Of a DNA stretch of 7,906 nucleotides, positions 5,778-7,906 are shown in pieces. The notes beneath the pieces were generated by a model. The model did no database searches. It saw only the letters and a list, made by a program, of their open reading frames with translations, and had not been told where the DNA came from. The stretch is taken from assembly GCA_900553655.1 (NCBI GenBank), contig USEQ01000050.1, positions 1-7,906 on the forward strand, given 5' to 3'. The first letter of the stretch is position 1, and the number at the start of each line of letters is the position of its first letter. The position numbers and the translations under genes are program-made. The stretch is from an uncultured Slackia sp. Its GTDB lineage: Bacteria > Actinomycetota > Coriobacteriia > Coriobacteriales > Eggerthellaceae.

Positions 5778-6040
5778 GGTGATCACTCGCTTTCTCTTGC
5801 GAATCTCGCTCTTTTCACGCTGCACTCTATCACCCAAGCGCCTTGAAATCCCATTATCGAACGCTTCGTGATCACCACGTTGCCGTAGATACGTCAAGCG
5901 GCGTACGAGCATCACGATTCCCACACAAAACTGAACGATTCTTTCAGATTCGTAAACATAACGCCTGTTCAACAAAGGCCGCACCGCACATTGCCCGTAT
6001 TGCGCGCATGCTAGCATGAAGGAAAGAGAAAGAGGACATC
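5778..6040. promoter_or_regulatory. Divergent intergenic region between the protease and acetyltransferase genes
   Basis: Both promoters should lie in these 263 bases. The 8-base palindrome GTGATCAC occurs twice, at 5779-5786 (touching the protease start) and 5868-5875, 89 bases apart. For the protease, a minus-strand GATAAT near 5855-5860 could be a -10 box, but no good -35 box matches it. For the acetyltransferase, TTGCCC (5991-5996) and TAGCAT (6012-6017) are a weak promoter pair with a short 15-base spacer. The second box sits in the 12-base perfect palindrome CATGCTAGCATG (6007-6018), a possible operator. No known regulator site is recognised. Confidence 0.35.
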
Positions 6041-6703
6041 ATGAAACTACCAGGACTTGTCACCGTATCCCCCTCCGATTCTGCGCTGGTCGAGCACGCC
6101 GCCGCCCTTCTCGGAGACAGCTTCATCGAAGAGCAGTGGTTTGCCACGTGGCTTTCCGCCCTCGATGCCCTCGGAGCAGACGACGAGCGCAAGAAGACCC
6201 TTCTTCGCGCTATCTTCCTCGATGACATAGACGCGTTCGTTCCGTACGAAGGCATCCACCTTCTCGAAGACGGCACAGCCGCCGTAGGAGGATACCTTTT
6301 CAGCGAGCTGAAGGGAGAGACCCTTACTTCCATCGAACAAGGGCAAGGCGGCAAGCACTTCCTTCAGACCGCGACCCCCGAAGAAATGCGCGCCCTCGAA
6401 AAGCGCGAACAAGAGATGGAGGCTATATCCTCCTTCGACTGGGCTCGTACATACGACGGCGGAGACCACATCAATTTCTTCGCATGGGCGGTCGATCCCG
6501 CGGCGCGCGGCAAAGGCTCGCTCAAACGGGCTCTTGCGCCGTTTTTCTCCTACGCCGACGAGCACGGCCTGAACTGCTATCTCGAATGCTACTCCGATAG
6601 GCTTCAGAGCATGTACGAACACCTCGGTTTCGAGCTCGTTGACGAGCTGCATACCGAAGGGATAGAAGCGTACGAACGCCGCATGGTCCGTCGCCCGCGC
6701 TAA
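6041..6703 (+). CDS. GNAT-family N-acetyltransferase, substrate unknown
   Basis: The C-terminal part reads as a GNAT fold. A strand FFAWAVDP (146-153) leads into ARGKGSLKRAL (155-165), the acetyl-CoA pyrophosphate loop, and MYEHLGFELVDE (191-202) is the typical late Tyr/Gly-Phe motif. In the loop the last small residue of the R-x-x-G-x-G/A pattern is replaced by Leu161. At 220 residues it is longer than minimal GNAT proteins (about 150). The first 140 residues are acidic, probably partly helical, and contain no motif I know; they may shape the acceptor pocket. The ATG at 6041 follows AAAGAGGA. The gene is transcribed away from the protease, and a 128-base gap with its own promoter candidate separates it from acpP. 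Nothing nearby points to a substrate; small-molecule amines or antibiotics are possible but unsupported. Confidence 0.8.
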   Translation: MKLPGLVTVSPSDSALVEHAAALLGDSFIEEQWFATWLSALDALGADDERKKTLLRAIFLDDIDAFVPYEGIHLLEDGTAAVGGYLFSELKGETLTSIEQGQGGKHFLQTATPEEMRALEKREQEMEAISSFDWARTYDGGDHINFFAWAVDPAARGKGSLKRALAPFFSYADEHGLNCYLECYSDRLQSMYEHLGFELVDELHTEGIEAYERRMVRRPR

Positions 6704-6736
6704 AAGCCGTCGCCTTCGTGTAAAAGACGATGCGGG

Positions 6737-6765
6737 TGAACTTCGTGCCTCTCTTGGATTAAAAT
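6737..6765 (+). promoter_or_regulatory. Candidate acpP promoter
   Basis: TAAAAT (6760-6765) matches five of six -10 consensus bases. A weak -35 box, TGAACT (6737-6742), lies 17 bases upstream. The transcript would start about 60 bases before the acpP ATG. A short GCTCG/CGAGC dyad (6791-6809) falls in the leader. The AT-rich -10 box stands out in an otherwise GC-rich gap. Confidence 0.45.
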
Positions 6766-6831
6766 ACCCTCATCATCCCACGGCCCCAACGCTCGACGTA
6801 ATGCCGAGCAGAGCACGACGAAAGGAACGGC

Positions 6832-7050
6832 ATGGCCACCATCGACACCATCAAGGCGATTCTCCAAGACAAGCTCGACATCGACCCCTCGAAGGTCGAT
6901 GGCAATTCCACCTTCGAATCCCTCAACGTCGACTCCCTCGACATGGTCGAACTCATTTGTGAGCTTGAAGACCAGCTCAACATTGACTTCGGAGAACCCG
7001 AAGGCTTGAACACCATCGACGAGCTTGTCGCCTATATCGACAGCCTTTAA
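6832..7050 (+). CDS. acpP: Acyl carrier protein
   Basis: This small acidic cytoplasmic protein carries growing acyl chains on a 4'-phosphopantetheine arm during type II fatty acid synthesis. The 72 residues fit the usual 70-80. The modification site is Ser35 in NVDSLDMVEL (32-41), which closely matches the conserved DSL motif recognised by the carrier-protein synthase. The C-terminal helix TIDELVAYIDSL is also typical. The start at 6832 is supported by AAAGGA five bases upstream. No fatty acid synthesis gene is adjacent, so the gene appears as a single unit with its own promoter candidate and terminator hairpin. A carrier protein for a specialised pathway is possible but less likely, because no synthase partner is present. 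Confidence 0.95.
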   Translation: MATIDTIKAILQDKLDIDPSKVDGNSTFESLNVDSLDMVELICELEDQLNIDFGEPEGLNTIDELVAYIDSL

Positions 7051-7064
7051 AGCTCGGTGACCGA

Positions 7065-7089
7065 AAACGCCCGCCATGAGCGGGCGTTT
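7065..7089 (+). terminator. Terminator-like hairpin after acpP
   Basis: AAACGCCCGC (7065-7074) and GCGGGCGTTT (7080-7089) form a perfect 10-bp stem with a 5-base loop, 14 bases after the acpP stop. The U run on the plus strand is only three long and is followed by CGCATG, so termination may be partial and allow read-through into the malic enzyme gene. Confidence 0.7.
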
Positions 7090-7130
7090 CGCATGAACGG
7101 GCACGTACACATCAAACCATAAGGACAAGC

Positions 7131-7906
<776 letters not shown>

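Noticed and set aside
6047..6652. Minus-strand open frame (201 codons) opposite the acetyltransferase
   Set aside because: The plus-strand frame has a good ribosome binding site and GNAT motifs; the antisense frame has neither.

Overview
The window is ordinary bacterial chromosome, moderately GC-rich by eye. It carries nine protein genes, seven complete and two cut by the window edges. I see no rRNA, tRNA, CRISPR array, insertion sequence or phage gene. Gene order and protein character (a Gln/Ala-rich HtrA protease, an isolated acpP, a malic enzyme, the pyrH-frr-uppS-cdsA-dxr block) fit an actinobacterial anaerobe, perhaps of the Coriobacteriia (Eggerthella/Slackia relatives). That placement is inference from general character and is not proven by any marker here.

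Positions 1-4071 (all minus strand, so read right to left) hold a conserved housekeeping block: pyrH (UMP kinase), frr (ribosome recycling factor), uppS (undecaprenyl diphosphate synthase), cdsA (phosphatidate cytidylyltransferase) and the 5' part of dxr (DXP reductoisomerase), which leaves the window. The block links nucleotide, translation and envelope-lipid supply. Dxr opens the MEP route to the isoprenoid units that UppS polymerises into the cell-wall carrier lipid. CdsA uses CTP, which derives from the UDP made by PyrH, to activate phosphatidate. uppS and cdsA are one base apart. The other junctions are 125-226 bases long and rich in perfect inverted repeats.

Positions 4072-5777 hold the pyrH promoter region, an intrinsic terminator, and a membrane-anchored trypsin-like HtrA/DegP-type protease with one PDZ domain (minus strand). 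A divergent intergenic region (5778-6040) with several palindromes separates it from a plus-strand GNAT-type acetyltransferase (6041-6703). Next come acpP (acyl carrier protein, 6832-7050) with its own promoter candidate and terminator hairpin, and the first 258 codons of a malic enzyme (7131 to the end).

I find no clear new biological system. The most interesting structure is the leader between frr and uppS. It holds a U6 tract preceded by a 9-bp all-GC stem, interleaved with a 10-bp perfect inverted repeat and competing with a smaller hairpin, a layout expected of a transcription attenuator or pseudoknot. Next in interest are a segment of about 30 extra residues in Dxr just before its metal-binding DSEH motif, and a recurring pattern of hairpins placed 0-3 bases after stop codons but lacking a U tract.
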